Shown here: piece by piece, positions 8,299 through 19,999 of the stretch
Numbering within the stretch: position 1 is the stretch's first letter
How the letters are laid out: every line of letters starts with the position of its first letter
Source: Burkholderiales bacterium
GTDB taxonomy: Bacteria; Pseudomonadota; Gammaproteobacteria; Burkholderiales; Casimicrobiaceae
Length of the DNA: 39,551 nucleotides
Direction: 5' to 3'
Assembly: GCA_025927765.1 (NCBI GenBank)
Contig: JAICKU010000030.1
Span: 1-39,551, forward strand
Program-made: the position numbers and the translations under genes
The notes under the pieces: model-generated
Database searches by the model: none
The model's input: only the letters and a program-made list of their open reading frames with translations
What the model was told of the DNA's origin: nothing

Positions 8299-8775
8299 AT
8301 GGCGGCACGAACGAGCGCGGGCATTCTCGTCCATCGCATCCGCGACGGCGTGCGTGAAGTGTTGCTCGTACATCCCGGCGGCCCGTTCTGGGCGAAGAAG
8401 GATGCCGGCGCTTGGACGATCCCGAAGGGCGAGTTCGACGCGTCGCATGAAAGTGCCGAGACGGCCGCACGCCGCGAGTTCGTCGAGGAGACGGGCCAGA
8501 ACGCACCCGTGACGCTCGAACCGCTCGTGGTCGTCAAGCAGCCGGGCGGCAAGGTCGTGCACGCGTTCGCGGGCGAAGGCGAGGTCGACGTGAGCGCGAT
8601 CCGCAGCAATGCCTTCGAGATCGAGTGGCCGCCGCGGTCGGGACGCACGCAAGCGTTTCCCGAAGTCGATCGGGCGGCGTGGTTCACGCTGGACGAAGCG
8701 CGCGGCAAGATCCTGGCCGGCCAGCGGCCGCTGCTCGATGCGCTCGCCGCGCACGATCGGCAGGGTTCGCGATAA
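8299..8775 (+). CDS. NUDIX hydrolase
   Basis: A 158-residue Mg2+-dependent diphosphohydrolase. The Nudix box is seen as GEFDASHESAETAARREF followed by VEETGQ, with the RE and EE catalytic acidic residues present; one extra residue lies between the first Gly and Glu, as in the IPKGE(F/Y) subgroup. N-terminal TSAGILVHRIRDG and VLLVHPGGPFW form the first strands of the fold. The substrate (nucleoside diphosphate derivative, dinucleotide polyphosphate or similar) cannot be assigned. ATG 8299 has no Shine-Dalgarno; a TAGCAT -10-like box at 8286-8291 would make the message nearly leaderless. The stop codon abuts repeat copy B, and the gene converges on alaX. Confidence 0.88.
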   Translation: MAARTSAGILVHRIRDGVREVLLVHPGGPFWAKKDAGAWTIPKGEFDASHESAETAARREFVEETGQNAPVTLEPLVVVKQPGGKVVHAFAGEGEVDVSAIRSNAFEIEWPPRSGRTQAFPEVDRAAWFTLDEARGKILAGQRPLLDALAAHDRQGSR

Positions 8776-8822
8776 GCAGGTCAGACTCTACTTTTCCGAT
8801 AAGTCGTGTCTGACCCTACCTA
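8775..8822. repeat. GTCAGAC-type repeat, double copy B, forms a hairpin
   Basis: Two copies in opposite orientation fill the gap between convergent NUDIX and alaX genes. GGTCAGAC (8779-8786) pairs with GTCTGACC (8808-8815) across a 21-base loop that contains CTACTTTTCC. The reverse-strand TAG at 8822-8820, read from the repeat's TAGGGTCAGAC, is the stop codon of alaX. A bidirectional terminator role is plausible. Confidence 0.65.
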
Positions 8823-9529
8823 TCGCGTATCGAGGGCGATCTCAACGCGGCGATTGCGCCGGCCTTCGCTCTTGATCTTCAGCACGCGGATCGCGCCGAT
8901 CTCGCCGATGTTCGCGACGTGCGTGCCGCCGCACGGTTGCAGGTCGATGCCGGGAATGCGCAGCAGGCGCACGCGTCCCGCGCCGCGAGGCGGCTGCACG
9001 CTCATCGTCTTGACGAGCTCCGGCCGCGCGTCGAGCTCGTCGTCGGTGATCCATACGGTTTCGGTGGCCACGCACTGCGCGATCAGCGCGTTCGTCTCGC
9101 GCTCGATCCTTGCCGCATCGAGCAGGCGCATGTCGATGTCGAAATCGAGCCGCGCCTTGTCCGGGGCGATGTTGCCGCCGGTCACCGGTGCGACGACGAC
9201 GCACGAGAGCACGTGCAGCGCGGTGTGGAGCCGCATCAGCGCGTAACGGCGATCCCAGTCGATGGCAAGCCCCACCGTCTCGCCAACGCCCGGACGCGGC
9301 GCATCGTCGTCCACGAGATGCAGCACCTCAGCGCCGTCGCCCTTGCGCGTATCGCGCACCGCGATGCGCTCGCCGTTGTCGCGCACGAGCACACCTGTGT
9401 CGCCCACCTGCCCGCCGCCCTGCGCGTAGAAGATCGTGCGATCCAGCACCACACCGCGGTCGCCGACGGCGACGACGCGCGCGCTCGTTTTGCGCAGATA
9501 CGCGTCGTCGCGGAACAGCAGTTCGGTCA

Positions 9530-9530
<1 letters not shown>
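8820..9530 (-). CDS. alaX: alanyl-tRNA editing protein AlaX
   Basis: A 236-residue trans-editing enzyme that hydrolyses Ser- or Gly-mischarged tRNA-Ala. The Zn-binding signature of the AlaRS/ThrRS second additional domain is complete: HTALH (His102 and His106) and CGGTH (Cys200 and His204). Other family blocks are TIFYAQGGGQVGDTG and GGNIAPDKARLDFD. Length fits the medium-size AlaX class without the C-Ala domain. ATG 9530 overlaps the hydantoinase TGA (ATGATGA context); GGAGG lies 4 bases upstream of this ATG, and an adjacent ATG at 9533 is the alternative. Translational coupling to a 5-oxoprolinase gene is unusual for AlaX. Its stop lies inside repeat copy B. Confidence 0.92.
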
Positions 9531-13327
<3,797 letters not shown>

Positions 13328-13336
13328 GGGAGTAAA

Positions 13337-13500
13337 GGATCAGTGATCAGGGATCGGAACCGCAACGCGCCGCGGCCGTGGGATTATAGAAAGTGGGCCG
13401 AAGCCCGGTCGCAACTGCGCGCCAGATGCGAGTAAGATGCTGCCCGCCAAGCGCACGATGCGAGGCGCCGCCCGATCCCTGATACCGATCCCCGATACCT
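13337..13500. repeat. heptad-arm inverted element E3 in divergent hydantoinase/dctP promoter region
   Basis: The left arm (13337-13357) is GGATCAG, TGATCAG, GGATCGG. The right arm (13472-13500) has GATCCCT, GATACC, GATCCCC, GATACCT in 6-7-base steps, opposite in sense. The 114-base centre carries the start-site region of both divergent genes. The right arm ends 3 bases before the dctP ATG and the left arm lies within the hydantoinase leader. Confidence 0.65.
13383..13414 (-). promoter_or_regulatory. candidate promoter for hydantoinase-alaX
   Basis: A perfect reverse-strand TATAAT (13388-13383). TTGCGA (13414-13409) is the nearest -35-like box, but 20 bases away. Transcription would start near 13376. 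A forward TAAGAT at 13433-13438 is a weaker candidate for dctP. Confidence 0.45.
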
Positions 13501-13503
13501 GAC

Positions 13504-14475
13504 ATGAACCGCCTCCTCCCCGCCCTCGCGCTCGCCTTCGCGCTGGCCGCCCCCGCGTTCGCCCAGACCAAATGGGACGTGCCGACCGCGTACCCGGCCA
13601 ACAACTTCCACACCGAGAACCTGCAGCAGTTCGCGAACGACGTCGAGAAGGCGAGCGGCGGCAAGCTCAAGCTCCAGCTGCATCCGAACGCGTCGCTGTT
13701 CAAGGCGCCCGAGATCAAGCGCGCCGTGCAGGGCGGGCAGGCGCAGGCGGGCGAGATCCTGCTCGTCAACTACGAGAACGAGGATCCGCTGTACGGGATC
13801 GACGGCGTGCCGTTCCTCGCGACGTCGTACCAGGAGGCGTACAAGCTCTACAAGGCCGAGCGCAAGGCGCTCGACGACAAGCTCGCGAAGCAGGGCATGA
13901 TGCTGCTCTACGCGGTGCCGTGGCCGCCGCAGGGCATCTTCACCAATCGCACGCTGGATAGCGCCGCCGACATGAAGGGCCTCAAGTGGCGCGCGTACAG
14001 CCCTGCCACGTCGAAGATCGCCGAACTCGTCGGCGCGCAACCCGTCACCGTGCAGGCCGCGGAAGTGTCGCAGGCGCTCGCGACCGGGGTGATCGATTCG
14101 TACATGTCGTCCGGCGCGACCGGCTACGACTCGAAGACGTACGAGCACCTGAAGCACTTCTACGACACGCAGGCGTGGCTGCCCAAGAACGCGATCATCG
14201 TCAATCGTGCGGCGTTCAACGCGCTCGACAAGCCGACGCAGGCGGTGGTGCTGAAGGCCGCGGCCGACGCGGAAACGCGCGGCTGGAAGCTCTCGGAGGA
14301 AAAGACTGGCTGGTACGTGGACCAGCTGCGCCAGAAGGGCATGACGATCGACAAGCCGAGCGAGCACCTGACCGCCGACATGCGCAAGGTGGGCAACGTG
14401 ATGCTTGCCGACTGGCTGCGCAAGGCGGGCCCCGAAGGCAAGAAGGTCATCGACCAGTACCGCGCGCTGCAGTAG
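13504..14475 (+). CDS. dctP: TRAP transporter substrate-binding protein DctP
   Basis: A 323-residue periplasmic receptor of a tripartite ATP-independent transporter. The signal peptide MNRLLPALALAFALAAPAFA is cleaved before QTKWDVPTAYP. Diagnostic DctP features are FANDVEKASGGKLKLQLHPN, GVPFLATSYQEAYKLY, the NRTLDSAADMKGLKWRAYS block and QAAEVSQALATGVIDSYMSS, where the conserved Arg of LKWRAY usually contacts the ligand carboxylate. A carboxylate ligand is likely; which one is unknown. No Shine-Dalgarno precedes ATG 13504; the leader is made of a heptad repeat arm. dctQ starts 3 bases after its stop codon. Confidence 0.93.
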   Translation: MNRLLPALALAFALAAPAFAQTKWDVPTAYPANNFHTENLQQFANDVEKASGGKLKLQLHPNASLFKAPEIKRAVQGGQAQAGEILLVNYENEDPLYGIDGVPFLATSYQEAYKLYKAERKALDDKLAKQGMMLLYAVPWPPQGIFTNRTLDSAADMKGLKWRAYSPATSKIAELVGAQPVTVQAAEVSQALATGVIDSYMSSGATGYDSKTYEHLKHFYDTQAWLPKNAIIVNRAAFNALDKPTQAVVLKAAADAETRGWKLSEEKTGWYVDQLRQKGMTIDKPSEHLTADMRKVGNVMLADWLRKAGPEGKKVIDQYRALQ

Positions 14476-14478
14476 CGG

Positions 14479-14991
14479 ATGCGTCGCCTGCTCGACGGCC
14501 TGTTCGACGCCGCCGCCTACGTGGCGGCGTTTTTTCTCGTGGGGACACTCGCGTTCGTGCTGCTCGGCATCGTCGGGCGGCTGTTGAATTGGTACGTCGC
14601 CGGCACCGATTCCTACGCCGGCTACTGCATGGCCGCCAGCGGATTCCTCGCGCTCGCGCATACGCTGAAGCGCGGCGAGCACATCCGCGTATCGCTGATT
14701 CTCGAGCACACCGGCCTTCGCGCGCGCCGCAATCTCGAGCTCTTCGCACTCGCCGTCGCGACGATCCTGGCCGGCGCCTTCGCGTTCTACAGCATTCGGC
14801 TCGCGTACCAGTCGTGGTCGTTCAACGACATCTCCACCGGGAACGACGCGACGCCGCTGTGGATTCCGCAGATCACGATGGCGCTCGGCACGGCCGTGTT
14901 CTTCATCGCGTTCGTCGACGAGCTCGTGCTCGAGTGGCGCGGGGCACGCCGCGAGGCCGTTGCGCCCTCCGAACTCACCCGCCATGAATGA
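14479..14991 (+). CDS. dctQ: TRAP transporter small permease DctQ
   Basis: A 170-residue inner-membrane protein with four hydrophobic segments at roughly residues 10-33, 46-62, 83-105 and 128-150. The family signature LAHTLKRGEHIRVSLILEH in the loop between helices 2 and 3 is present. WSFNDISTGNDATPLWIPQ before helix 4 is also typical. It joins DctM to form the Na+-coupled permease. It lies between dctP (3-base gap) and dctM (12-base gap) in the same strand, so the three are one operon. Confidence 0.9.
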   Translation: MRRLLDGLFDAAAYVAAFFLVGTLAFVLLGIVGRLLNWYVAGTDSYAGYCMAASGFLALAHTLKRGEHIRVSLILEHTGLRARRNLELFALAVATILAGAFAFYSIRLAYQSWSFNDISTGNDATPLWIPQITMALGTAVFFIAFVDELVLEWRGARREAVAPSELTRHE

Positions 14992-15003
14992 CGGCACGTA
15001 CCG

Positions 15004-16302
15004 ATGGACGCGCTGATCACGACCTTGCTCATCGTCGCGCTGTTCGCCCTCCTCGGCAGCGGCGTGTGGATCGGGCTGGCGCTCGCGGGCGTCGCATGGA
15101 TCGGCATGTCGCTGTTCTCGTCGCGCCCCGCCGGCGATGCGATGGCCGTCACGATCTGGGGCACGGCGTCGTCATGGACGCTGACGGCACTGCCGCTTTT
15201 CGTGTGGATGGGCGAGATCCTGTTTCGAACGCGGCTCTCCGAGGACATGTTCAAGGGCCTCGCCCCCTGGCTCGAGCGCGTGCCGGGGCGCCTGTTGCAC
15301 ACGAACATCATCGGCTGCACGATCTTTGCCGCGGTGTCGGGATCGTCGGCGGCAACCTGCGCGACGATCGGCAAGATGACGCTGCCCGAACTGAAGCAGC
15401 GCGGCTATCCGGAAAGCATCACGATCGGCACGCTCGCAGGCGCGGGCACGCTCGGCCTGCTGATTCCGCCGTCGATCATCATGATCGTCTACGGCGTGAC
15501 GGCGAACGTGTCGATCGCCGAGCTGTTCATCGCGGGCATCGTTCCCGGCATCCTGCTCGCCCTGCTGTTCTCCGGCTACATCGTCGCCTGGGCGATCCGG
15601 AATCCGACGAGCGTCCCCGTCGCTTCGATCAGCACGACGCTGCTGCAGAAGCTGCATGCGTCGCGGCATCTGATTCCGGTCGTGCTGCTGATCGCGCTCG
15701 TGCTGGGCTCGATCTACACGGGAATCGCCACGGCGACCGAAGCGGCGGCGTTCGGCGTCGTCGGCTCGCTCGTGCTGTCGGCGACGCAGGGCTCGCTCGA
15801 TTGGCGCACGTTCCGGGACAGCATGCTCGGCGCGACGCGCCTCTACTGCATGATCGCGCTGATCCTCTCGGGTGCGGCCTTCCTGACGCTCGCAATGGGC
15901 TACATCGGCCTGCCGCGCGACCTCGCCGAATGGATCGCGACGCTCGGCCTGTCGCCGTTCGCGCTGATCGTCGCGCTCGCGATCTTCTACATCATCCTCG
16001 GCTGCTTCCTCGACGGCATCTCGATGGTCGTGCTGACGATGGGCGTGATCCTGCCCACCGTCGAGAAGGCGGGCATCGACCTCGTGTGGTTCGGCATCTT
16101 CATCGTGCTCGTCGTGGAAATGGCGCAGATCACGCCGCCCGTCGGCTTCAACCTGTTCGTGCTGCAGGGCATGACGGGACGGCAGATCACGTGGATCGCG
16201 CGGCATACGCTGCCGATGTTCGTGCTGATGTGCGTGGCCGTGCTCGCGATCTGGTTCTTCCCCGCGCTCGTCACGCTGCTGCCGCAGCACATGAAGATGT
16301 GA
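15004..16302 (+). CDS. dctM: TRAP transporter large permease DctM
   Basis: A 432-residue membrane protein with about 12 predicted helices, the transport channel of the TRAP system. Conserved blocks are LFVWMGEILFRT, the GSSAATCATIGKMTLPEL loop, AGAGTLGLLIPPSIIMIVYG, ASIYTGIATATEAAAFGV-like sequence written here as GSIYTGIATATEAAAFGV, and LGCFLDGISMVVLTMGVI. PPVGFNLFVLQGM near the C-terminus is the second pseudo-repeat of the PPS motif. Usual length. It is the last gene of dctPQM; a G+C-rich dispersed repeat follows before xerD. Confidence 0.93.
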   Translation: MDALITTLLIVALFALLGSGVWIGLALAGVAWIGMSLFSSRPAGDAMAVTIWGTASSWTLTALPLFVWMGEILFRTRLSEDMFKGLAPWLERVPGRLLHTNIIGCTIFAAVSGSSAATCATIGKMTLPELKQRGYPESITIGTLAGAGTLGLLIPPSIIMIVYGVTANVSIAELFIAGIVPGILLALLFSGYIVAWAIRNPTSVPVASISTTLLQKLHASRHLIPVVLLIALVLGSIYTGIATATEAAAFGVVGSLVLSATQGSLDWRTFRDSMLGATRLYCMIALILSGAAFLTLAMGYIGLPRDLAEWIATLGLSPFALIVALAIFYIILGCFLDGISMVVLTMGVILPTVEKAGIDLVWFGIFIVLVVEMAQITPPVGFNLFVLQGMTGRQITWIARHTLPMFVLMCVAVLAIWFFPALVTLLPQHMKM

Positions 16303-16323
16303 GCGCTCGGCTTCGCGGCGCAG

Positions 16324-16397
16324 GGCCGCCCCAAGCCGCTGATAGCGCCCGCTCGGGGGGCGGCGCAGCGGCGCCGGCCGCAAGCGTGGGGGGCCGC
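16324..16397. repeat. dispersed intergenic repeat between dctM and xerD
   Basis: It begins GCCGCCCCAAGCCGCTGATA and ends AAGCGTGGGGGGCCGC; the ends are imperfect inverted repeats of GGCC(G)CCCC. I associate this kind of CCCCAAG...GCGTGGGGG block with dispersed intergenic repeats in Burkholderiales. It runs into the possible start region of xerD. Confidence 0.5.
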
Positions 16398-17276
16398 TTG
16401 ATCGACGCGTTCTGCGATCAGCTGTGGTTGCAGGATGGCTTGGCGGCGACGTCGCTCGCGAGTTATCGCCGCGACCTCGACGGTTGGCAGGCGTGGCTCG
16501 ACAAGCGCGGCCGCGCGCTGTTGCAGGCGACGCGCGGCGACTTCGAGCAATGGCTCGCCGACCAGTTCGCGGCGAAGGCGCAGGCGACGTCCGTGTCGCG
16601 ACGCCTTTCGGCGCTGCGCCGCTTCTATCGATTGCAGCTCGCGAACGGCGTCATCGGCGAGGATCCGACGCTGCGCGTGCGCGCGCCGCGCAAGCCGCAT
16701 CGCCTGCCGAAGCATCTATCCGAGAAGCAGGTCGAGGCGCTGCTCGCCGCACCCGATGTGAAGTCGCCGCTGGGCCTGCGCGATCGCGCGATGCTCGAGA
16801 CGCTCTACGCCACCGGCCTCCGCGTGTCGGAGCTCGTCGGCTTGCGGCTGTCGCAGTTGTCGCAGGACGCCGGCGTGGTACGCGTGATCGGCAAGGGCAG
16901 CAAGGAGCGGCTGGTGCCGGTCGGCGACGAAGCGCTGGCGTGGGTCGGCCGCTATCTGGTGGAGGTGCGCGGCACGCTCGCGGGCCACGCGAAATGCGAC
17001 GAAGTGTTCCTGACCGAGCGGCACAAGTCGATGACGCGCCAGGCGTTCTGGGCGCTGATCAAGCGCTATGCGGTGCGCGCGGGCATCCCGAAGGATTCGC
17101 TGTCGCCGCACGTGCTGCGTCACGCGTTCGCGACGCATCTTCTGAACCATGGCGCGGATCTACGCGTCGTGCAGCTCCTGCTCGGCCATGCCGACATCAC
17201 GACGACGACGATCTATACGCACGTCGCGCGCGAGCGGCTGAAGCAGCTGCACGCCGCGCACCACCCGCGCGGGTAG
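16386..17276 (+). CDS. xerD: site-specific tyrosine recombinase XerD
   Basis: A 296-residue recombinase that, with XerC, resolves chromosome dimers at dif. The N-terminal SAM-like domain (LIDAFCDQLWLQDGLAATSL, YRRDLDGWQAWL) is followed by a catalytic domain with the complete residue set: Arg in ATGLRVSELVGL, Lys in IGKGSKERLVPVG, HxxR in HVLRHAFATHLL, His in LLGHADITTTT and the nucleophile Tyr in IYTHVARERL. The start is uncertain: GTG 16386 gives MGGRLIDAF but lies inside a dispersed repeat, and TTG 16398 would begin exactly at LIDAF, where homology starts. Its stop is 19 bases from the convergent cbpM. Confidence 0.93.
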   Translation: MGGRLIDAFCDQLWLQDGLAATSLASYRRDLDGWQAWLDKRGRALLQATRGDFEQWLADQFAAKAQATSVSRRLSALRRFYRLQLANGVIGEDPTLRVRAPRKPHRLPKHLSEKQVEALLAAPDVKSPLGLRDRAMLETLYATGLRVSELVGLRLSQLSQDAGVVRVIGKGSKERLVPVGDEALAWVGRYLVEVRGTLAGHAKCDEVFLTERHKSMTRQAFWALIKRYAVRAGIPKDSLSPHVLRHAFATHLLNHGADLRVVQLLLGHADITTTTIYTHVARERLKQLHAAHHPRG

Positions 17277-17295
17277 CGACGTCATGCGGGGCATC

Positions 17296-17610
17296 CTAGC
17301 GCGGCCGATACGCGCGCAACGCTCGCTCGAGCTCCTCGATTCGCTGCGCGAACCGCAGCAGGATCGCGACGGCGTGCGCGTCGTCGAGCGCGAATTCGTC
17401 GCGAAGACTGCGTGCGCTGCGCGCGATCACGATGCAGCGCGCGCTGAACGTCCATGGCGAGGCTCGATAGTCGCGCGGTGCGATGGCGCCGCTGTCGATC
17501 AGCGTTTCGAGCTCGTCTTGGGTCAGACCGGTCTGCTCGACGAGCTGTGCGGCGGTCACGCCGCCGTCGTCGTCGAGGAAGATCGCCGTCGTCGTTTCGA
17601 TGTTCGGCAT
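17296..17610 (-). CDS. cbpM: chaperone modulator CbpM
   Basis: A 104-residue MerR-like helix-turn-helix protein that in E. coli binds the J-domain of CbpA and inhibits its co-chaperone and DNA-binding activity. The segment GGVTAAQLVEQTGLTQDELE forms the winged-helix part, followed by RDYRASPWTFSARCIVIAR, and a C-terminal coiled segment ends RIEELERALRAYRPR. ATG 17610 comes 2 bases after the cbpA stop codon, so the pair is co-transcribed and probably coupled. Assignment rests strongly on this partnership plus the fold; sequence alone would allow another MerR-type modulator. Confidence 0.85.
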   Translation of the reverse strand: MPNIETTTAIFLDDDGGVTAAQLVEQTGLTQDELETLIDSGAIAPRDYRASPWTFSARCIVIARSARSLRDEFALDDAHAVAILLRFAQRIEELERALRAYRPR

Positions 17611-17612
17611 GA

Positions 17613-18560
17613 TCAGATCATGTGCGCGCGCGGGTTGAATCCGGACGTGTCTCGCAGCTCGTCGTAGAGCTTTTTCTCCTTGTCGTCGACGACGCTCGGC
17701 ACGACGATCTTCGCCACCGCGTACAGATGTCCGGACGTGCTGTCGGCGCGCGAAAGCCCGCGTCCGGCGAGACGCAGCTTCTGCCCGGCCTGCGTGCCCG
17801 CCGGCACTCTCAGCGTGACACGGCCGGCGGGCGTGGGCACGTCGACGCTTGCGCCGAGCACCGCTTCCCACGGCGCGAGCGGCAGGTCCATGTAGAGATC
17901 GAGGCCCTCGGTGCGGTAGAGCGGATGCGTCTCGACTTCGATGTCGAGGTAGAGATCCCCGTCGCGGCCGCCGTTGACGCCCTTGCCGCCCTTGCCCGGG
18001 ACCCGGAGCTTCTGCCCGTTGGTCACGCCCTTCGGCACGCGCACGCGGATCTTGTGCGGCACCCGGCGCAGGAAGCCGTTCTCGTCGGGCTCGGGCACCG
18101 ACATGTCGAGCTCGACTTCGGTGCCCTTGTACGCCTGGTCGAACGACAGGTGCACCGCGGCCTCGTAATCCTGCCCGGGCATCGGAATGTTCGCCCGGCG
18201 CGCACCGGCACCGCCACGGTGGCGTCCGGCGATGCCGGCGAAGAGGTCCGCCAGGTCGATGTCGTCGAACGAAAACGTCCCGCCGCCCTCGCCGCCACCG
18301 AACGATTGCTCCCAGCCCGGTGGCGGACGCATTTCTTCACCCTGCGCGTGGCGCCCGAGCTGGTCGTACGCCGCGCGCTTCTCGGCGTCCTTCAGCGTCT
18401 CGTACGCTTCCGACACTTCCTTGAACTTCTCCTCGGCGCCAGCTTCCTTCGACACGTCGGGGTGGTACTTCCGCGCGAGCTTGCGATACGCCGCCTTGAT
18501 CTGGTCCTGCGTGGCGTTGCGGTCGACGCCGAGCGTCGCGTAGTAGTCCTTGTATTTCAT
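17613..18560 (-). CDS. cbpA: J-domain co-chaperone CbpA (curved DNA-binding protein)
   Basis: A 315-residue type II DnaJ homologue stimulating DnaK ATPase and, in E. coli, binding curved DNA in the nucleoid. Residues 1-~70 are the J-domain with His33-Pro34-Asp35 ([10 protein letters not shown]). Residues ~75-110 are Gly/Phe-rich ([13 protein letters not shown]). Two beta-rich substrate-binding domains follow ([39 protein letters not shown]). There is no CxxCxGxG zinc region, separating it from DnaJ proper. The usual length is about 305-320. It lies upstream of cbpM by 2 bases and downstream of a DUF6494-like gene on the same strand. Confidence 0.93.
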   Translation of the reverse strand: MKYKDYYATLGVDRNATQDQIKAAYRKLARKYHPDVSKEAGAEEKFKEVSEAYETLKDAEKRAAYDQLGRHAQGEEMRPPPGWEQSFGGGEGGGTFSFDDIDLADLFAGIAGRHRGGAGARRANIPMPGQDYEAAVHLSFDQAYKGTEVELDMSVPEPDENGFLRRVPHKIRVRVPKGVTNGQKLRVPGKGGKGVNGGRDGDLYLDIEVETHPLYRTEGLDLYMDLPLAPWEAVLGASVDVPTPAGRVTLRVPAGTQAGQKLRLAGRGLSRADSTSGHLYAVAKIVVPSVVDDKEKKLYDELRDTSGFNPRAHMI

Positions 18561-18621
18561 GCGGGAGCCCGCGCCGCGGTGCGGCTCTGCTGCGCATCGC
18601 CGGCGGCGCGCGGCAGGCGCG

Positions 18622-18828
18622 TCATTGCAGCTTGATCGTGCCGTCGAACGACACGCGGATGTTGAGGCCGCCCACTTCGAGCGTCATGTGCGACGGATAG
18701 CTTTCGTCGCCCTTGATCGTGCCGTCCTCGAGGCCCTGAGCGACCGCGCGCTCGATTTCGCGCTGCGAGCCGATGCCCACGACCTTCAGGAACTTGCGGA
18801 TGCTGAGGTTGAACGTCTCTTCGTCCAT
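18622..18828 (-). CDS. DUF6494-like small protein
   Basis: A 68-residue soluble protein, start ATG 18828 with GGAGAG 6 bases upstream. The N-terminal part ([18 protein letters not shown], then [16 protein letters not shown]) is helical, and the C-terminal part (THMTLEV-like strand [18 protein letters not shown]) is beta. I match it from memory to the DUF6494 family of unknown function, which shares the FN(M/L)S(I/L)RKFLK opening. It stands between folB and cbpA on the same strand with gaps of 98 and 61 bases, so co-transcription is possible. Confidence 0.75.
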   Translation of the reverse strand: MDEETFNLSIRKFLKVVGIGSQREIERAVAQGLEDGTIKGDESYPSHMTLEVGGLNIRVSFDGTIKLQ

Positions 18829-18926
18829 GGCACTCTCCGGGTGAAGCGATTCGGGAAACGGCTTCGGGTTCCTGCCGCATTCGGGGTCCGGCCAATTACG
18901 GTCTCACTCAAGCGGGACATGCCATT

Positions 18927-19307
18927 CTAGTCAGAACGCGCTGCCGGCGCCCGCATGCCGGCGTCGCGCTCGATCGCGACGCCGATCTCGCGCACGCCGG
19001 GCAGCACGCCGAGCTTCGCGACGCGCAACTTCACCGACTGCGCGCCGAACTCGTCGAGCACGATCGACGCGATCGCCTCGGCAAAGCGCTCGAGCAGCGC
19101 GTACGGATGGTCGGCGGCGAACGCGCGCAGGCGCGTGACGACGGCGGCGTAATCGATGGCATCCTCGAGCTTGCCGGTTTCGAACGGGCGCGACGACGGC
19201 AGCCCGATGTCGAGATCGACGCGGATCGTCTGCGGCAGTTCCCGCTCCCACGCGTAAACGCCGACCCGCGTTTCGACGCGAAGGTCGTGGATGAAGATCG
19301 AGTTCAT
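18927..19307 (-). CDS. folB: dihydroneopterin aldolase
   Basis: A 126-residue enzyme of folate synthesis converting 7,8-dihydroneopterin to 6-hydroxymethyl-7,8-dihydropterin and glycolaldehyde. Family features are FIHDLRVETRVGVYAWERE with the substrate-binding Glu, the DAIDYAAVVTRLRAF block with its conserved Tyr, LLERFAEAIASIVLDEF, and VKLRVAKLGVLPGV with the catalytic Lys. Length is standard. It starts 63 bases from the divergent plsY gene; folB-plsY divergence is frequent in Betaproteobacteria. Confidence 0.94.
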   Translation of the reverse strand: MNSIFIHDLRVETRVGVYAWERELPQTIRVDLDIGLPSSRPFETGKLEDAIDYAAVVTRLRAFAADHPYALLERFAEAIASIVLDEFGAQSVKLRVAKLGVLPGVREIGVAIERDAGMRAPAARSD

Positions 19308-19370
19308 GGGGGACGCGCGTCGCCGAGGCTAGAATCGCGACCATCTTACCGAACGAGAGGCGGCCCGCCC

Positions 19371-19970
19371 GTGCTCGCAGCGCTGCTCCTCGTCGCGGGG
19401 GCGTACCTGATCGGATCCGTGTCGTTCGCCGTGGTCGTGAGCCGCGCGTTCGGGCTGCCCGACCCGCACGAGTACGGCTCGAAGAATCCCGGCGCGACGA
19501 ACGTGCTGCGCACCGGGCACCGCCTCGCGGCATTGTTGACGCTGCTCGGCGATGGCGCGAAGGGATTCGTTGCCGTGTTCGCCGTGCGGGAACTCGCCCC
19601 ACTCGCCGGCGCGCCCGATTGGCTGGTGCCCGCAGCCGCGCTGGCCGTGTTCATCGGGCACCTCTTTCCGCTGTTCCATCGCTTCCGCGGCGGCAAGGGC
19701 GTGGCGACGGCGGCCGGCGTGGTGCTCGCGCTTCACTGGCCGTTGGGCCTCGTGCTGATCGTCGTCTGGCTGACGATTGCGTTCGGCTTCAAGATCAGCT
19801 CGCTCGCCGCGCTCATCACCGCGGTGCTGCTGCCGCTGGGGCTGCTTTATGCCAAGGGCCCGGGCGTCGACTTCGTGGTCGGCATCGTCATCGCAGCGCT
19901 GCTCTTCTGGCGGCATCGGACGAACATCCGGTCGCTCATGAGCGGACGCGAACGCACGATCGGCCAGTAA
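19371..19970 (+). CDS. plsY: acyl-phosphate:glycerol-3-phosphate acyltransferase PlsY
   Basis: A 199-residue inner-membrane enzyme transferring the acyl group from acyl-phosphate to glycerol-3-phosphate, the first committed step in phospholipid synthesis. The three conserved cytoplasmic motifs are seen: IGSVSFAVVVSRAFG, EYGSKNPGATNVLRTGHR with GDGAKG, and HLFPLFHRFRGGKGVATAAG. There are about five helices. GTG 19371 was chosen: it has GAGAGG about 12 bases upstream and gives MLAALLLVAGAYLIG; no ATG exists before the first motif. It converges on tsaD with repeat copy C between. Confidence 0.94.
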   Translation: MLAALLLVAGAYLIGSVSFAVVVSRAFGLPDPHEYGSKNPGATNVLRTGHRLAALLTLLGDGAKGFVAVFAVRELAPLAGAPDWLVPAAALAVFIGHLFPLFHRFRGGKGVATAAGVVLALHWPLGLVLIVVWLTIAFGFKISSLAALITAVLLPLGLLYAKGPGVDFVVGIVIAALLFWRHRTNIRSLMSGRERTIGQ

Positions 19971-19974
19971 CCGC

Positions 19975-19999
19975 AAAAGTAGGGTCTGACCCTATTTTT
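19975..19999. repeat. GTCAGAC-type palindromic repeat, copy C (best-preserved)
   Basis: AGGGTCTGACCCT (19981-19993) is a perfect palindrome flanked by AAAAGT and ATTTTT. It lies between convergent plsY and tsaD. The tsaD stop codon (reverse TAG, 19994-19992) is part of it. The hairpin with A/T flanks resembles a bidirectional intrinsic terminator. Confidence 0.75.

Noticed and set aside
14988-16385. A long forward frame making an N-terminal extension of XerD of more than 460 residues
   Set aside because: It is the +1 shadow of dctM, rich in Arg/His/Pro; XerD homology starts only at about 16398.
17520-17545. GGGTCAGACC inside cbpM as a fifth repeat copy
   Set aside because: It lies within codons for the TGLTQDELE helix, lacks the CTACTTTT flank and is not at a gene end, so it is best treated as chance.
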